DNA of 64,000 nucleotides from Ditylenchus dipsaci (GCA_004194705.1 SADC01000318.1:1-64000); one strand, 5' to 3'; shown: positions 45,401 to 56,120, counted from the first letter of the stretch. A program made the numbers and translations. The notes: a model not told the origin generated them from the sequence alone.

Positions 45401-47802
45401 GCCCATAGGCGCCTGTTCCTTCTTGTAATTTCATTATTGTCTTTTTACAGCAAAAAAAAATTTGCGGCAAAAAAAAGTCTTTCTGCGTAGGGTTTTAAAA
45501 TTATCGGGGAATTGTTATTAACAAGAAGAACTCCCGGGGAATTCCCTGGATAATTCCTAGAATTCCCCGAAAAACGGGAAATTGGGAAACATGTCGGAAT
45601 CATAACTAAGGTAAGTGAGTGCGCGCATCTCTAACTCTCAAGCCCCTGCGCCCTTGAAGGGGGAATTGGGGGCTTGAAAGGCTTGGGGGCTTGGAGTTGA
45701 GATGCTCATACCCACGTACCTTAGACGCAAGTCACTAGGTAGAGACTATGGATGCATGAAAAAGCATGCATACCAGAGTTTATTTATGCGGTAGGCCACA
45801 GTATTCAAAACCATGTTCAACATCTTTGTTTTTTGCCCGAAAAGCATTTTTCCTCCAGTTACAAGACCGGGCCAAAGGCCCAGCCATCCATTAATTCAGC
45901 CTAGCAATCAAAAAGTTCTTGACTCAGGCGAAAAGCCAACGAATCGAAAATTTCATCACCAAGTATCGGGTTACAAATGTTGGGCCGCAAGTGTCGTCGC
46001 AAGTGTCGTGTCACCGGCAGTAAATCTCCCTCGCTACAAATGAGTGGTAATTTGCCGAACAAAGAAATAACAATAATTGAGAAAAACTTTTTTTGCCTTT
46101 TTGGTCGACTGTGAATAGGTTTGAACGTCTCCTAAATAATTTTATATGCTAAAACCGATAAAAAAGTTGTTTTCAACAATTTTCGTACTAAAAAATGAGG
46201 TTTTCAAAAAAATTGGTTACTAAAGATTGACCAACCGCTTTGGTCCCCAAGGTAAAAAATCGTGTATTGAGGTATCTACCCCGTTTCAGTCACCGGAGCT
46301 GGGCAAAAGAACCTCTATATGCATTTTATGATCAAATGTACTTCTCGAATCATGTCTAAGGTAAGTGCGTGCGCGTATCTCTAACTCTCAAGCCTCCTGC
46401 GCCCCCTTCGGGGAGCAGGTGGTTTGGTGGCTTGGGGTTGAGATGCGCACACCCACATACCTTAGACACAAATCACTCGAAAAAAAATTCTGGATGCATG
46501 AAAATAATACGCATACCAGAGTTTCTTAATGCGGTAGGCCCCAGCTAACAAAACTATGTTCAAATCCCATCTTTCGGTATTTTTATGGATATGGGATAGG
46601 ATTTTAGCCGGGCTTGAGCCCGGGCGGGCCGTGAATTTTCGGACCCGTGTCCACCCCTGGTCCCAACATAAGGACGAATCTTATAAATAAGGACATTTCG
46701 GAGCCTTGATATTAATGCCTTATTAAAATGATACCATAATCTTATAGACATGCTACAGGCCTGTTTGCACACGGTGCTATCCTCGCTGCACTCTTGCAAC
46801 GTGAAAAACTGGCGTTGGTCAACAAATTGAGTGCAACCTGCTGTCTACCCAAATCGTCGCTTTGATGAATCTGGGCAGCAACTACCTGAATGCCGGCTTA
46901 GAAGGTCGAACACTTGGAACAGAGCATGAGAGCATTGTGCCTTACCAAGCATTCAAGACAAAAGATGGAAGATACTATGTGGTTGGAGCAACTTCAGCTA
47001 GTGCTTTTCACGAAGTAAGTCTTTGAGAAAAAAGAATTGGGGGAAAAATTGAAGAATTTTTTTATTTTAGTTGTGCAATTTACTGGAGTTGCCTGATCTA
47101 GCCAAATCCCGCTATTTAAAACCAACCAAAATCGTGTAGTCAACAGAGAAGAATTACTTTTGATACTGTCTAAAAGGTAGGATGAACATATAGTTAAGCC
47201 TGTAGGTAACGAGCACCCGCATAAAAAAGTCGCTACGCCATAGGGACTGACTCTTGAAATTTTCTGCGTACTAGCTATAGAAGAGTAAAGTTTTTGATTT
47301 CTCAATACATCTTTGCCATAAAAAACGCCGCTCCCAGGGCGGTCAATATTGACGGAGTCTAATGTAGGGTGGGATATAGGATTGGAATTTGTCATTTACT
47401 CAGTTTTTAACGCTCAATTAAGATTCGTCTCAGAGGATCTCGAACATTGGAAAAAAGTGTTGCGAAGTAAAAAGTTTCCTTCTGGACCAGTCAATAGCCT
47501 CAAAGAGGCATTTGAACATGAGCAAGTAAAACATTTGGGACTAGTGGAAGAAGTACATCATCCAGCGTATGGAAATGTTAAATTAACTGGTAGACTGCAT
47601 TTATATTTTAAAAACCTAAAATATTTACTAAGCGATCAATTGCCATTTAGGCCCTGCCGTCAAATTCAGTGGTTCAAAGAATAAAATTTTCACTGCTCCA
47701 CCTACACTGGGAGAACACACTGTAGAAATTCTCCAAAAAGAACTAAACTTGTCAATAAGTGCGCTAGAGAAGCTGAAGCAAGATAAAGTGATTGACTACT
47801 AA
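39482..47802 (+). CDS. SUGCT: family III CoA-transferase, SUGCT-like (succinyl-CoA:glutarate CoA-transferase)
   Basis: CaiB/BaiF-type CoA-transferase. SUGCT proteins are mitochondrial and move CoA from succinyl-CoA to glutarate in lysine/tryptophan breakdown. Exons: 39482-39611, 39941-40068, 40382-40511, 40558-40689, 46748-47014, 47071-47176, 47423-47589, 47651-47802. Matching blocks: [75 protein letters not shown] and the GPAVKFSGS end region. The catalytic Asp ([12 protein letters not shown]) has its codon split by the 6.1 kb fourth intron, which is packed with repeats. Three one-base losses (about 46753, 46808 and 47118) break exons 5 and 6. Restoring them gives 404 codons and agreeing splice phases. 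No obvious presequence on [16 protein letters not shown] is the best match, though other family III members are possible. Confidence 0.85.
39713..39782 (+). ncRNA. tRNA-like element in intron 1
   Basis: TGGCCTAGTGG (A box) and GGGTTCGAGTCC (B box) are about 50 bases apart. AGACG/CGTCT makes a five-pair stem with a seven-base loop TACTAGT, and ACGCATG can pair with CATGTGT as an acceptor. The T stem is poor and U33 is missing, so this is more likely a tRNA-derived SINE than a tRNA. Confidence 0.4.
40101..40334. mobile_element. TAGTAGCGAATACC poly-C MITE, copy 2
   Basis: Lies in intron 2 of the SUGCT-like gene, inverted relative to 11100-11344. It shares the end sequence, the AGTAAAAAGTACCC block, TACGCTGGCCTACCC and AGGGCTAAGCCTAAA. 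Confidence 0.75.
40780..40905. repeat. GAAAGCTCTTTCAATGGCGG repeat family
   Basis: The string TATTCGAAAGCTCTTTCAAT followed by GGAGGACCTTTTGCATTTAG recurs with variation at 44300-44340, 45295-45380, 52905-52925 and 53080-53125 (the last two inverted). Boundaries are not defined. Confidence 0.5.
40961..41698. mobile_element. GTTAGAG foldback, copy 2
   Basis: Same ends (ATGGCTTGTTCACGTTGTTA) and unit composition as 21667-22302. The interior carries GATAGCTCAGAATCTCACTC and AAGCCGTCTAAAGCCACTAA. Lies in intron 4 of the SUGCT-like gene. Confidence 0.7.
41699..42821. other. intron 4 sequence with partial repeats
   Basis: 42410-42480 repeats the CAGAATCCCACCCC...TTGGTTTTTGGGGGTTTACT block seen in the GTTAGAG foldbacks. 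No coding content recognised. Confidence 0.4.
42822..43702. mobile_element. 880 bp palindrome centred on a GC-rich hairpin
   Basis: The left arm (TATAGAATCCCCCC, GCTAGCGAAAAATTTACTTT, TTGCCTTGGTCCCCAAGG) is inverted on the right, ending GGGGGGATTCTATA. At the centre (43230-43290) the CCCCTGCGCCCCTTCGGGGC stem repeats the dispersed hairpin family. The flanking AAAGGGAATGAGGGCTGTAT block is shared with 29125-30180. Confidence 0.7.
43703..44342. other. intron 4 spacer
   Basis: AT-rich, with no bounded element except the GAAAGCTCTTTC repeat at its right end. Confidence 0.4.
44343..45289. mobile_element. CAGGGTGTCCCAG foldback, TA-flanked
   Basis: Ends CAGGGTGTCCCAGAAAAAAA and complement with TA at both edges. 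Arms of about 300 bp pair AACCCTACCCTT, TATGTAGCCCTGGAAATA and AGTGACAATGGCAT blocks. It also carries the CGCAGATCAAAAGCTACAAA inner inversion (44828 and about 44990). No transposase. Confidence 0.8.
45600..45835. repeat. dispersed GC-hairpin repeat, copy
   Basis: Same order as at 43190-43420: CTAAGGTAAGTGAGTGCGCG, a hairpin of CTCAAGCCCCTGCGCCC with its partner, then CACATACCTTAGAC-type, TGGATGCATGAAAAAGCATG and TTTATTTATGCGGTAGGCC. Also present at 29270-29446, 46350-46565, 48180-48330 and 51690-51870. Confidence 0.7.
46350..46565. repeat. dispersed GC-hairpin repeat, copy
   Basis: Full-length member ending just before exon 5 of the SUGCT-like gene. The stem is GCGCCCCCTTCGGGG-type with a mismatch. 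Confidence 0.7.
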
Positions 47803-48179
47803 ATTTATAAATACACGGTGTCTCAGGAATTTTTAAAAACTTTCAACGGTCGTGCAGTCGACTTGGATATATTGGGTTGTGACATAAGTCATGGCGGTTA
47901 TTTGCTCATAAAGATTTTTTGACCCTACTTGGATATACACCCCCCCCCCCCAAATCAACTTTTTTTAAAAGTGTTTCCAAAGATCCTATATCGACGTAAA
48001 ATGGCCTCAGAGTTTAAAAAAAAAAAACAAAAATAAGCTTAAAGTTCTGGTAAAGAAAAAACTGAGTTTTGAGCTTTTTGAAATTTCGACTTTTTACCTG
48101 TTTTACCATGTTTTTCAACATGGGACTTGGCAAAAAGAGCCTCCAAATGCATTTTTAATCAAGAGTCTTGCTCGGAATT
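47803..48179. other. 3' flank of SUGCT-like gene
   Basis: A 12 bp C run at 47939 follows GGATATACA, like the edge of poly-C MITEs, but no partner is found. Nothing else recognised. Confidence 0.4.
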
Positions 48180-48330
48180 ATGTCTAAGGTAAGTGGATGC
48201 GCGCATCCACATACCTTAGACGCAAATTACTCGAAGTGACACTGGATGCATGAAAAGCATGCATACCAGAGCTTATTCATGCGGTAGGCCCCAGTATTCA
48301 AAACTATGTTCAACATCTTCCTTTTTGTTC
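48180..48330. repeat. dispersed GC-hairpin repeat, short copy
   Basis: Keeps CTAAGGTAAGTGGATGCGCG and the TGCATGAAAAGCATGCATAC part but has lost the GC stem. Confidence 0.65.
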
Positions 48331-48749
48331 AAAATTGGCCCCTTTTTGGTCCATTTCTGTCCATTTCTTGTTTCAGAAACACAAGTTTAGTTAGTTTTTT
48401 CTCTGTAATTTTCAGTTTTCAATTTTTTTATATGAAAGAAGTGGTCCAGATACAACCTCAATGCTTCACCTGGACCTCTTCTTAGTTTTGAAAAATTAAA
48501 AAAAAACGAATATCCGAAAAAGATGCAACATTTATTCGGCAACAACAGAATAGGAAATGATTTTTATCATTTCATTTCCCGAACATGCATTTTATGAAGT
48601 TCTGTCCAAGCACCAACCGGGTCGTGCACCCACTTCATTTAGTTGGCATTTTTTGAAGCGTCACCTCCAAAGGTATTTTAACCCTTTTTAACGACATGCA
48701 GGTTTACAAAAATGCTAAAATATTTGCTGAAAATTAACTACCATGCTTT

Positions 48750-49400
48750 TTTTCGCTTCCCATTGCCTGTAAGTCTTCCAGTGTAGTTGTCTTCAAAATA
48801 GTCCAGAATGATATCTAGCTGAGCCGCGTTGTCCGAATTCTCCATACGCTCCCTGAAATATTTACAAGTACTTCGAGAAAAGCTTTCAGTATCACCTTGG
48901 TTCCACAAAAGCCTGCTCCATATCAATCACAGGCACAAATGCAAGAGCGGCAATGCAATTTACTTCTCTTCGGAATTCAGCACTCTCGTCATACAGGATC
49001 TTTCCGCCCTTCTCACAGACATTCCTCACAATGGACTTGATGAAGTGAAAGCAGCATGCGCGCAGCTCGATTCACACGAAGACGCTCTAAACAAATGCGT
49101 AACAAAAATCAAACCCTAAGGCAAACCTCAAATGCTTTCCATTCCGCTCTCTCAAAATCCACAGCGATACTCGTTGGAGCTAATTTCGGTCACATTTCTT
49201 TGAGTTTCTGAAGGACGAACGAGTAGGAGCCGGCTTTTCGCTGCGTCATCAAAACAAAGACCATAGGAACATAAGTGTGCACAAGCCGGACAAAAATGAT
49301 CGATAGATGTCCAAAAAGCAAAGGAGTTGGATCGAAAGTGGCATCAGCTCCCCCCTCCAAAACGACATTTTTCCAAGGTTTTTAGATAGTCAAATTAATA
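48750..49400 (-). pseudogene. Mutator-like transposase fragment with catalytic core motifs
   Basis: Minus-strand pieces in order: DATFDPTPLLFGHLSIIF with VPMVFVLMTQRKAGSYSFVL (49225-49350), then PTSIAVDFERAEWKAF (49140-49190), then CCFHFIKSIVRNVCEKGGKI (48970-49070), then DMEQAFVE and NSDNAAQLDIILDYFEDNYT (48770-48920). These match the MULE RNase H-like domain: first Asp in DATF, second in VDFERA, and the C-x-FHF motif. The N-terminal FLYWCH part is not found and frames change between pieces, partly at credible introns. Terminal inverted repeats were not identified. Confidence 0.65.
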
Positions 49401-49429
49401 GCTTGGTTGATTGATTCACGTTCTTGTTA

Positions 49430-49652
49430 AGATAGCAAGATAAGCTCAAGCACATCAAGCGACAGTGAAGAAAGCATTCTGGAAGTCGTTCCGATTGAAG
49501 TCTATCCCGAAGTGCCAAGAATTGAAATTATGGAAAGCTCACAGAACAAGAAGAAAATGCTGTCAATCGGCGGTTGGTTCTTTCCTTTGACCTTTTTTAA
49601 CGTGTGTAACAGCATGGCCCAAATGGCAAACGCAATCGACGGGATCAATTAA
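49430..49652 (+). CDS. possible terminal exon, unknown protein
   Basis: After a plausible acceptor (TTGTTAAG) the plus frame reads a Ser/Asp/Glu-rich stretch (SSSTSSDSEESILEVVPIEV), then VPRIEIMESSQNKKKM, a hydrophobic LSIGGWFFPLTFFNVC and the end MANAIDGIN with a TAA stop. AATAAA follows at about 49731. The serine-acidic start resembles the N-terminal exon at 14347. No family recognised. It could belong to the adjacent transposon. Confidence 0.3.
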
Positions 49653-49884
49653 GAAGATGTGAACATTGATAGAATCTAAATAGTTACGTCTGAAGTGGAG
49701 TATTACTGTTGTTATCGTTTACTTTTGATTAATAAAGCTTGATTGGTGGACGAAACGGAGGTTTAATTGTGACCGTTTGGATGTCTGTCTGGTTGCATGG
49801 GTATAGGATAATGTATAATGCTAAATTTTGGCAAGAGTCATTAAATGCCGTTTCGAGAACTGTCGTTTTTGAGAATTGTACCAA

Positions 49885-50080
49885 GAAGGACGGCAGCCAG
49901 GAGGAGGGTGATCAAGAGGAGGGTAGCCAGAAGAGTGTACTCATATGGAGAGTCGCTAAGAGAAGGGTATATAGGGAAAAGTTACCCAGGAGGGTGCAAA
50001 CCAGTAGGAGGAAAGCCAGGAGGGAGTTATCCAGGAGGAGGGTAGCCAAGAGAACGGTTAACCAGAAAAGGCTCAAATCG
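49885..50080 (+). repeat. GGAGGGTAGCCAGGAGG minisatellite
   Basis: About 10 units of 17-18 bp. The two open frames over it are repeat-derived. Confidence 0.65.
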
Positions 50081-50084
50081 AAAA

Positions 50085-50478
50085 CACCCGTCAAAATCAT
50101 TAAATCTCCCGTCAAAATCATTAAATCTCCGTCAAATTTTTAAAAGTTCTCGTTCTCGGTGTATACTTCTCAAATTTTTTATTTTTTTGCATTAGCATGC
50201 AGCCCTGAATCTCTAGCTTCTGATAAGCTATTAACTAGCTTGATACAGTTTTGAAAAATGGGAGAAAAATAAAGTTTTCCAAAACAACACCTTTTTTTAA
50301 ATGAATTGTTCTCCCCCTTTTCAACATTGTATCGACCTAGTTGATGGCTTATCAGAAACTAGAGATTGAGGGCTACATGCTAATGCAAAAAAATAAAAAA
50401 TTTGAAAAGTATACACCGAGAACGAGAACTTTTAAAAATTTGACGGGAGATTTAATGATTTTGACGGGTGTTTTCAGG
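50085..50478. mobile_element. palindrome with AAAACACCCGTCAAAATCAT ends
   Basis: GTCAAAATCATTAAATCTCC and AGTTCTCGTTCTCGGTGTAT are mirrored on the right. Each arm includes a GCCCTGAATCTCTAGCTTCT module. The left arm end is duplicated (50091 and 50112). Confidence 0.7.
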
Positions 50479-50750
50479 TACAGCCACCAGAAAAATGGGT
50501 AGTCAGGTAAGGGTACGTGATCGATTATTATTTATGTAATTTTTAAAATATGATAGTGGCGCCGATAGGCGCCTGTTGCCCCTAGTATTAAAATATTCAA
50601 AGCAAAATTTTTATGACATGATGGGCCGTCCGGACGGAATGGGACGAAAATTCGCCAGCCGTCCCCCTTTTAAAAGACCATCGCCGTTGATAACAATGGC
50701 AATTTCGAATTTTTGAATTCGCGGGGGACAGCTCTTTTATTGCGAAAATA

Positions 50751-51078
50751 TTAGGTTGATCCAAAAGTTGTGAGACTACCCTCGAAACAACTAACCGCGT
50801 GAATTTTTTGTTAAATTTTTTTTCGTTTAAAATACTTAGAATTTATTTGTATACACATTTTAATCATTTCTAAACAAAAAAAATTTTGTGTATAAAATGT
50901 GAAAAAAAATTTTTACCTTGGTACATTTGTAAAATTTTTTTCACATTTTATACACAAAATTTTTTTTTGTTTAGAAATGATTAAAATGTGTATACAAATA
51001 AATTCTAAGTATTTAAAACGAAAAAAAAATTTGACAAAAATTCACGCGGTTAGTCTCACAACTTTTGAATCAACCTAA
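50751..51078. mobile_element. mariner-type MITE
   Basis: Ends TTAGGTTGATCCAAAAGTTG and complement are a classical mariner terminus, flanked by TA on both sides. Arms of about 160 bp fold nearly perfectly around TTACCTTGGTACA (50917). No transposase. Confidence 0.85.
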
Positions 51079-51146
51079 TATATTTCAAATTATCAAATTA
51101 TTTTACGACTAAAATTTTGATCACTGGAGCTGAGCAAAAAGAGTCT

Positions 51147-51391
51147 TTAAATGACCATGATTTTTGCGCGCAGCAGTTGTCCCGCGCCAATTCAAATTTT
51201 TTTCCCAATCATTGAACTTCTGTACTGATTTTTCAACTTGGTTTCTAATAAAACTAAACCTAAAATTAAATTCTAGGCCTTGTTTTGTTAGAAACCAAGC
51301 CGAAAATCCGTACAGAAGTTCAATGGTCAAGAAAAAAAAATTAACTGGCAGCGGACAATCGCTGCGCGCAAAAGCCATGGTTCTTTAAAGG
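51147..51391. mobile_element. palindrome with CCATGATTTTTGCGCGCAGC ends
   Basis: The ends match the 28600-30357 termini. Arms pair TTGAACTTCTGTACTGATTT and AACTTGGTTTCTAA. The flanks on both sides are TTTAA, compatible with a 3-4 bp duplication. Confidence 0.7.
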
Positions 51392-51689
51392 CTAATTTTG
51401 TAATTTTGGACCAGTTATAAGGAAACTTTGTTATCTTGATTTCTTTGAAAAGCTTTGTCAAATTTCAAATCTTCTCAAGACAAAAAACATTTAAATAAGA
51501 AAATTTTCAAGGTTTTTCAAATTAAATGTTTGTTTATCTCGAGCGGATTTGAAATTGGACCAATACTTTTCAACTCCAAGAGCAGTTTCACATGCGAATC
51601 GACCATGCTTAATATGAATCCAGTGTCAGAATATTAGGTTTGCTTCACGTCAAAATGTTAATTCAGAAAATGATGAAGGGTTATCTTCC

Positions 51690-51870
51690 TATCAAGTCCC
51701 CTTTGGGGGCGCAGTGGGCTTGGGAGCTTGGAGTTGAGATGCGCACACCCACATACTTTTGACACAAATCACTCAAAAGTGACTCTGGATGCATGAAAAA
51801 GCATGCATACCAGAGTATATTCATGCGGTAGTCCCCAACTGACAAAACTATGTTCAAATCTTATCTTTTT
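51690..51870. repeat. dispersed GC-hairpin repeat, partial copy
   Basis: Begins within the stem (CCCCTTTGGGGGCGCAG) and keeps the TGCATGAAAAAGCATGCATA and ATTCATGCGGTAG parts. Confidence 0.65.
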
Positions 51871-52139
51871 GGTCTTTTTAAAGATATCCAGTCACTTATT
51901 TTGGTTTAATCAGCTTGGGGGACCAAGGCAGTTGGTCCACTTTTGAGGGCCAAATTCTTTCGAAAACCTAACTTTTCAGTGCGAAGATTGTTAGGAAACA
52001 ATTTATTATATCGTTTTTAGCGTAAAAAATATTCTAGGAAACGTTAAACACTGTTCACATTAAACCAAAAGGGGCCAAAAGTAAGCAAGCGCCTGTAATA
52101 ATATTAATTTGATCTACATGATCATCTTTGCGTTAACTT

Positions 52140-52300
52140 TGAAAGTGGTGCCAAAAAAATTAAAATTGGTGCAAAATAGAATAAAAGTGGTACACTAAAA
52201 AAAGTGGTGCATAAGAGAGTGAAAGTGGTACATCAAGAAAAGTGGTGCAAAAAAGAGGGAAAGTAGTGCGAAAAGAATTGAAAAGTGGTGCCAGAAAATT
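52140..52300 (+). repeat. AAAAGTGGTGC tandem array
   Basis: About nine degenerate units of 17-22 bp (AAAGTGGTGCAAAAAAGAG type). Confidence 0.65.
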
Positions 52301-52542
52301 ATTACCCATTTTAACTGTTGATTCGCCTAATCTAATTCACAGAATTTAAATTTTAGATGCAAATAAAGAAATACTAGGGTCTGCAGGCGCCTATCGGCGC
52401 CTATGCCGTTCAGGAACATTAGTTGTTCGGGCACTATTCCTGTGGTTCGGGAACATTAGTGGTTCATCTACATTAGTAGTTTGGGTAGATTAATCTTTCG
52501 AGTGCGTTAATGGTTAGGGAAGATCAACCACCGGGCAGGAAC

Positions 52543-52672
52543 AGCCTGTGCCAATTCAAATTGTGCATAATTGCTCTTGATATTGCTCTTGTATTAATAA
52601 AATATTGCTCTTGAATATTGCTCTTGATTTTGGCACAATTTGCGGTGGCACAATTTGAATTGGCACAGGCTG
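52543..52672. mobile_element. small palindrome, AGCCTGTGCCAATTCAAATT arms
   Basis: Left AGCCTGTGCCAATTCAAATT pairs with AATTTGAATTGGCACAGGCT at 52651-52670. The loop consists of TATTGCTCTTGA repeats. Confidence 0.7.
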
Positions 52673-52799
52673 CTCCCACCCTATCCACCCCACCTGTTAA
52701 CAAAGTGCGAATTTGAAATTTTTTTCACCATTTTACCATAAAGGCTGAGAGGCCAGGCAATATCTCCAAGAAATCGGCGCCAATTCAAAAAAGTTTTTT

Positions 52800-53170
52800 A
52801 TTCAGTTTTTTGAGATTTTCCGACAGAACCCAAGCTTTCTAACTATAATGGGGAAAATTTCAAGTGTTTTAAAACAAAAATTGAAATCTAATGTCAAAAG
52901 GTCCTCCTCTATCGAAAGAGCTTTCGAATAAGTACAAACATGCAAATAAAAATTTTCCAAATAAAAAAGTTTTCTTTGTGACCGAATGGGCACTCATAAT
53001 ATTAACTATAAAAACCTAAAATTTTAACTTCAAATGCCAAATCTCACTTTTTTCTACAGCGAACCCCAAATCTGATTGCAAAAGGTCCTCCGCCATTAAA
53101 AGATCTTTCGAATGAGTACAAACATGCCTTATATAATATCTCTCTAAAAAAAGTTTTTTGTGACCAAACA
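52800..53170. repeat. two inverted-orientation copies of the GAAAGCTCTTTC family
   Basis: 52840-52985 and 53050-53165 each carry AAAAGGTCCTCC, TCGAAAGAGCTTTCGAA-type and a GTGACCAAA end; they are tandem, diverged copies. Confidence 0.55.
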
Positions 53171-53192
53171 TGTACTCAAAACCGTTCGGTAC

Positions 53193-54410
53193 GTGTTATT
53201 TTGATGCCGCGCCGTTTTGATGCCGCGGACATTTTGATGCCGCGCCGTTTTGATGCCACGGACATTTTGATGCCGGCAATTTCGATGCCGCACCGAATTC
53301 GTCCTACCATACGAAAATGTTTTATATATTCACCTTAAAAACTGGAAAAGGCGAGACTATTCAGAGACTATTCACTAAACGGCCAATGGTTGGCCGCTTC
53401 GCGTCTAAGACCAGTATACTCCACAGTGCAAGGGATAAAAAGTAAAAAGAATCGGTGTTTGGGTTGTCTTTAGTATGGCTCAAAAAATCAAAAGTAAGCC
53501 TAAAATCGGGATTTTGGTATTTTTAAACCGAATTACCCACACGATTTTAGATACGGTAGTATGGTTTGTTTTTTTTTTATTTAAATGAATTTTATTTTTA
53601 AAGCTATCCACCAGACCAGGTGGTACCCACCTAAGATTTCGGGATTCGGGTAGCAAAAATTGGTATTTTGGACTTAAAAAGCTGGGCTAAATTTCGGAAC
53701 ACCCACCCCAGTCAATTTTGGAACGCCCACTCCATTTAATTTAGTAATACACGCCTAATGCTACTCGACAATTGAAAGCTTAGAGTGTTAGCTACACAAT
53801 GATGTAAAAATTTCTCAGTTCAGTTCACAAAAATCAATTTATTTCAATAAAAAAAGCCTAGAACCATTTCGAATTCATTTTCTTTTCAAGGCTATTTTTA
53901 TGAAAATAAATTGATTTTACATTCATTTTTAAATTTTTGCATCATCGTGTAGCTAACACTCTAAGCTTTCAGTTGTGGGGTAGCATTAGGGGTGTATTAC
54001 TAAATTAAATGGAGTGGGCGTTCCGAAATTGACACGGTGGGTGTTCCGAAACTGCTCCAAAAAGCTGATTTGGCAAACAATTTTACGTATGAACAGATCA
54101 TTTATTTTTCAATTCGACTAACATTTGTTTTTCAGGCTTTCCATGTGGATATACACCACCTGGCCATGGGGTGCCCACCCAGGTACCGGCCTGCAGGGTG
54201 CGGAAAAGGGCCCCGGCCGGTACATACACCTGTTTCAGTGCTCGGCTAGGTGAGATGCCGTATTTCCTGTAATAGGGTGGCCGGTAGGACGAATTCGAAG
54301 CGGCATCAAGATATCCCGGCATCAAAATGTCCCGGCATCAAAACACCCGGCATCAAAATGGCCGGCATCAAAATGTCCCCGGCATCAAAACGGCGCGGCA
54401 TCAAAATGGG
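53193..54410. mobile_element. foldback element with GGCATCAAAATG array ends
   Basis: The left end (53193-53300) is an array of ATTTTGATGCCGCGCCGTTT-type units closing with GAATTCGTCCTACC. The right end (54285-54410) is the inverted array opening GGTAGGACGAATTCG. Between them lies a second palindrome (53695-54053) with GGAACACCCACCCCAGT and TAGCTAACACTCTAAGCTTT arms, and a CCACCTGGCCATGGGGTGCC block related to the 62-63 kb array. Confidence 0.75.
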
Positions 54411-54419
54411 CGTGTCCGA

Positions 54420-56120
54420 AATGCGTTACGGACACCTCCGACCCAAATACTATATAAAGAATTCGAAAAAATATTTTCCGCATTTTCGGCTGTCCCTCGC
54501 TAATTCAAAAACTCTAAATTGCAATTGTCATCAACGGCGGTGGTCCTTTAAAAAACTCGACTGACCGTCCGCCGTCCCGTCGCCGTCCTACTCCGTCCGG
54601 ACAAGCGGTCACTCCTCCCATGATATCACGGTTTTCGGCGAACTTCGGGAGGCTTATCTCTCTGATCTTAGGGTAATCTCAAAAAAAAGGGCAGCATTTC
54701 ATTATAGTACCCTCGGGTGCCCTACACGGATATGCAAAAAAAAAAGATCTCAATAAACTCTTTGAAAAAGGACACTCCTAAAGGTTCCCTTGTGAGCTGA
54801 TATGTCGATTTTCAAAGCTGAGGAGTAGCTTTTAGCGAAAAAACGGTATTTAATTAGTCACTTACTTGGGTAAAAGCGTTCTTTTGAAGAAGGCCCACAC
54901 CCCTCCCCCTCTGAAGTGAACAAGTGTCTATTTTCGTACCAAACTCTTACAAAATACGAAAAATGGAGCATAAACAGTAAAGTGTGCGTCCAGAGCGTTT
55001 GAAAACAACGACCTAGGCGATGCGTATTTGAATTGCCAATTTTCAGTCACACCGATGCATCAGATGAAGTTATTCATCGGGAGAGAAAAAGGAAATAAAA
55101 AAAACTCAGTCCACAGATGATTTTACCATTATTCGATAATTGTTGATTGTTTTGTTGTTGCAGCTAGGATAAAAGATTATTGTTCGCTGTAAATACTTGA
55201 TATGAGGCCATCTTGAAAAAAACTAATGGTCCGCAACTTTCGATTAAAAAATTTCAAACTCTATAATGGTGCATTTAAAAAAACTGTAACTCTAACTTAA
55301 AACTTTGACTCTATAATTTATGCATATAATTAACTTTAACACGGGAAACTCTGGCGCGCCCAACAGTCACAACGGGTAGAACAGAATGTGGTGAACACGA
55401 TGGTGCGGGTCCTTTTCCCTTCGATGTTGACCAAGTAAGTGAAAACGGCTCTGGAAGGAAAGAAGTTGTGCATGGTCAAAATCCAGCTGGATACCCACAT
55501 GTTTTCAAGTGGTGTGCCATGATGGTCATACTATACCCACACCCCTAATACGCTAATATGACTGCAAGGAGATCAGCTTTTTAATGATACCAAGTATAGA
55601 AGGTTTTTATTTGTAAAGTAAAGACAAATCACCACTTGTTTCTCGAGGTACGGATTTTTAATTAACGATTTAAGAGTTTATTGAGACCTTTTTTGCAGAT
55701 TCGTGTAGAGCGCCCGAGAGTACTATAACAAAATGTGGTTTTTAGTGACTTTTTAAAATAAACATTGATGGAAATATATGCACGAAATTTTAATATACGA
55801 GATTTTTTAAATTAGCAAGAAACAATCCAGAATGCGTGGCCATGGCCCTCTAACGTCATCTCTTACTCTAACTGTAACCGTATGCACCAATTTGAACATT
55901 AAATTTTACTTCATACTTAAAACTTTGAACTTCATAATGGTGCATCCAAGAAACGCTGTTGGAAGTCTGGAATTTCGATCGCGCCATACGTGATCCTTAA
56001 TTGCGCAAAGGTCAATATTACTAAATTTTTTACAGACATAGTTTCATCACTGAAACTATTCTTATACGACACAGGGTGTAAATAACAGTAACTATAGATA
56101 TGGTTTCGTACAATTATAAA
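54420..56120. other. intergenic, little recognised
   Basis: AACTCTATAATGGTGCAT-type strings recur at 55257, 55310 and 55925, and GTAACTCTAACT occurs twice, suggesting an old duplicated repeat. No gene recognised. Confidence 0.4.

Noticed and set aside
49739..50143. 134-codon Arg/Lys-rich frame as a basic protein gene
   Set aside because: It is the translation of the GGAGGGTAGCCAGGAGG minisatellite.
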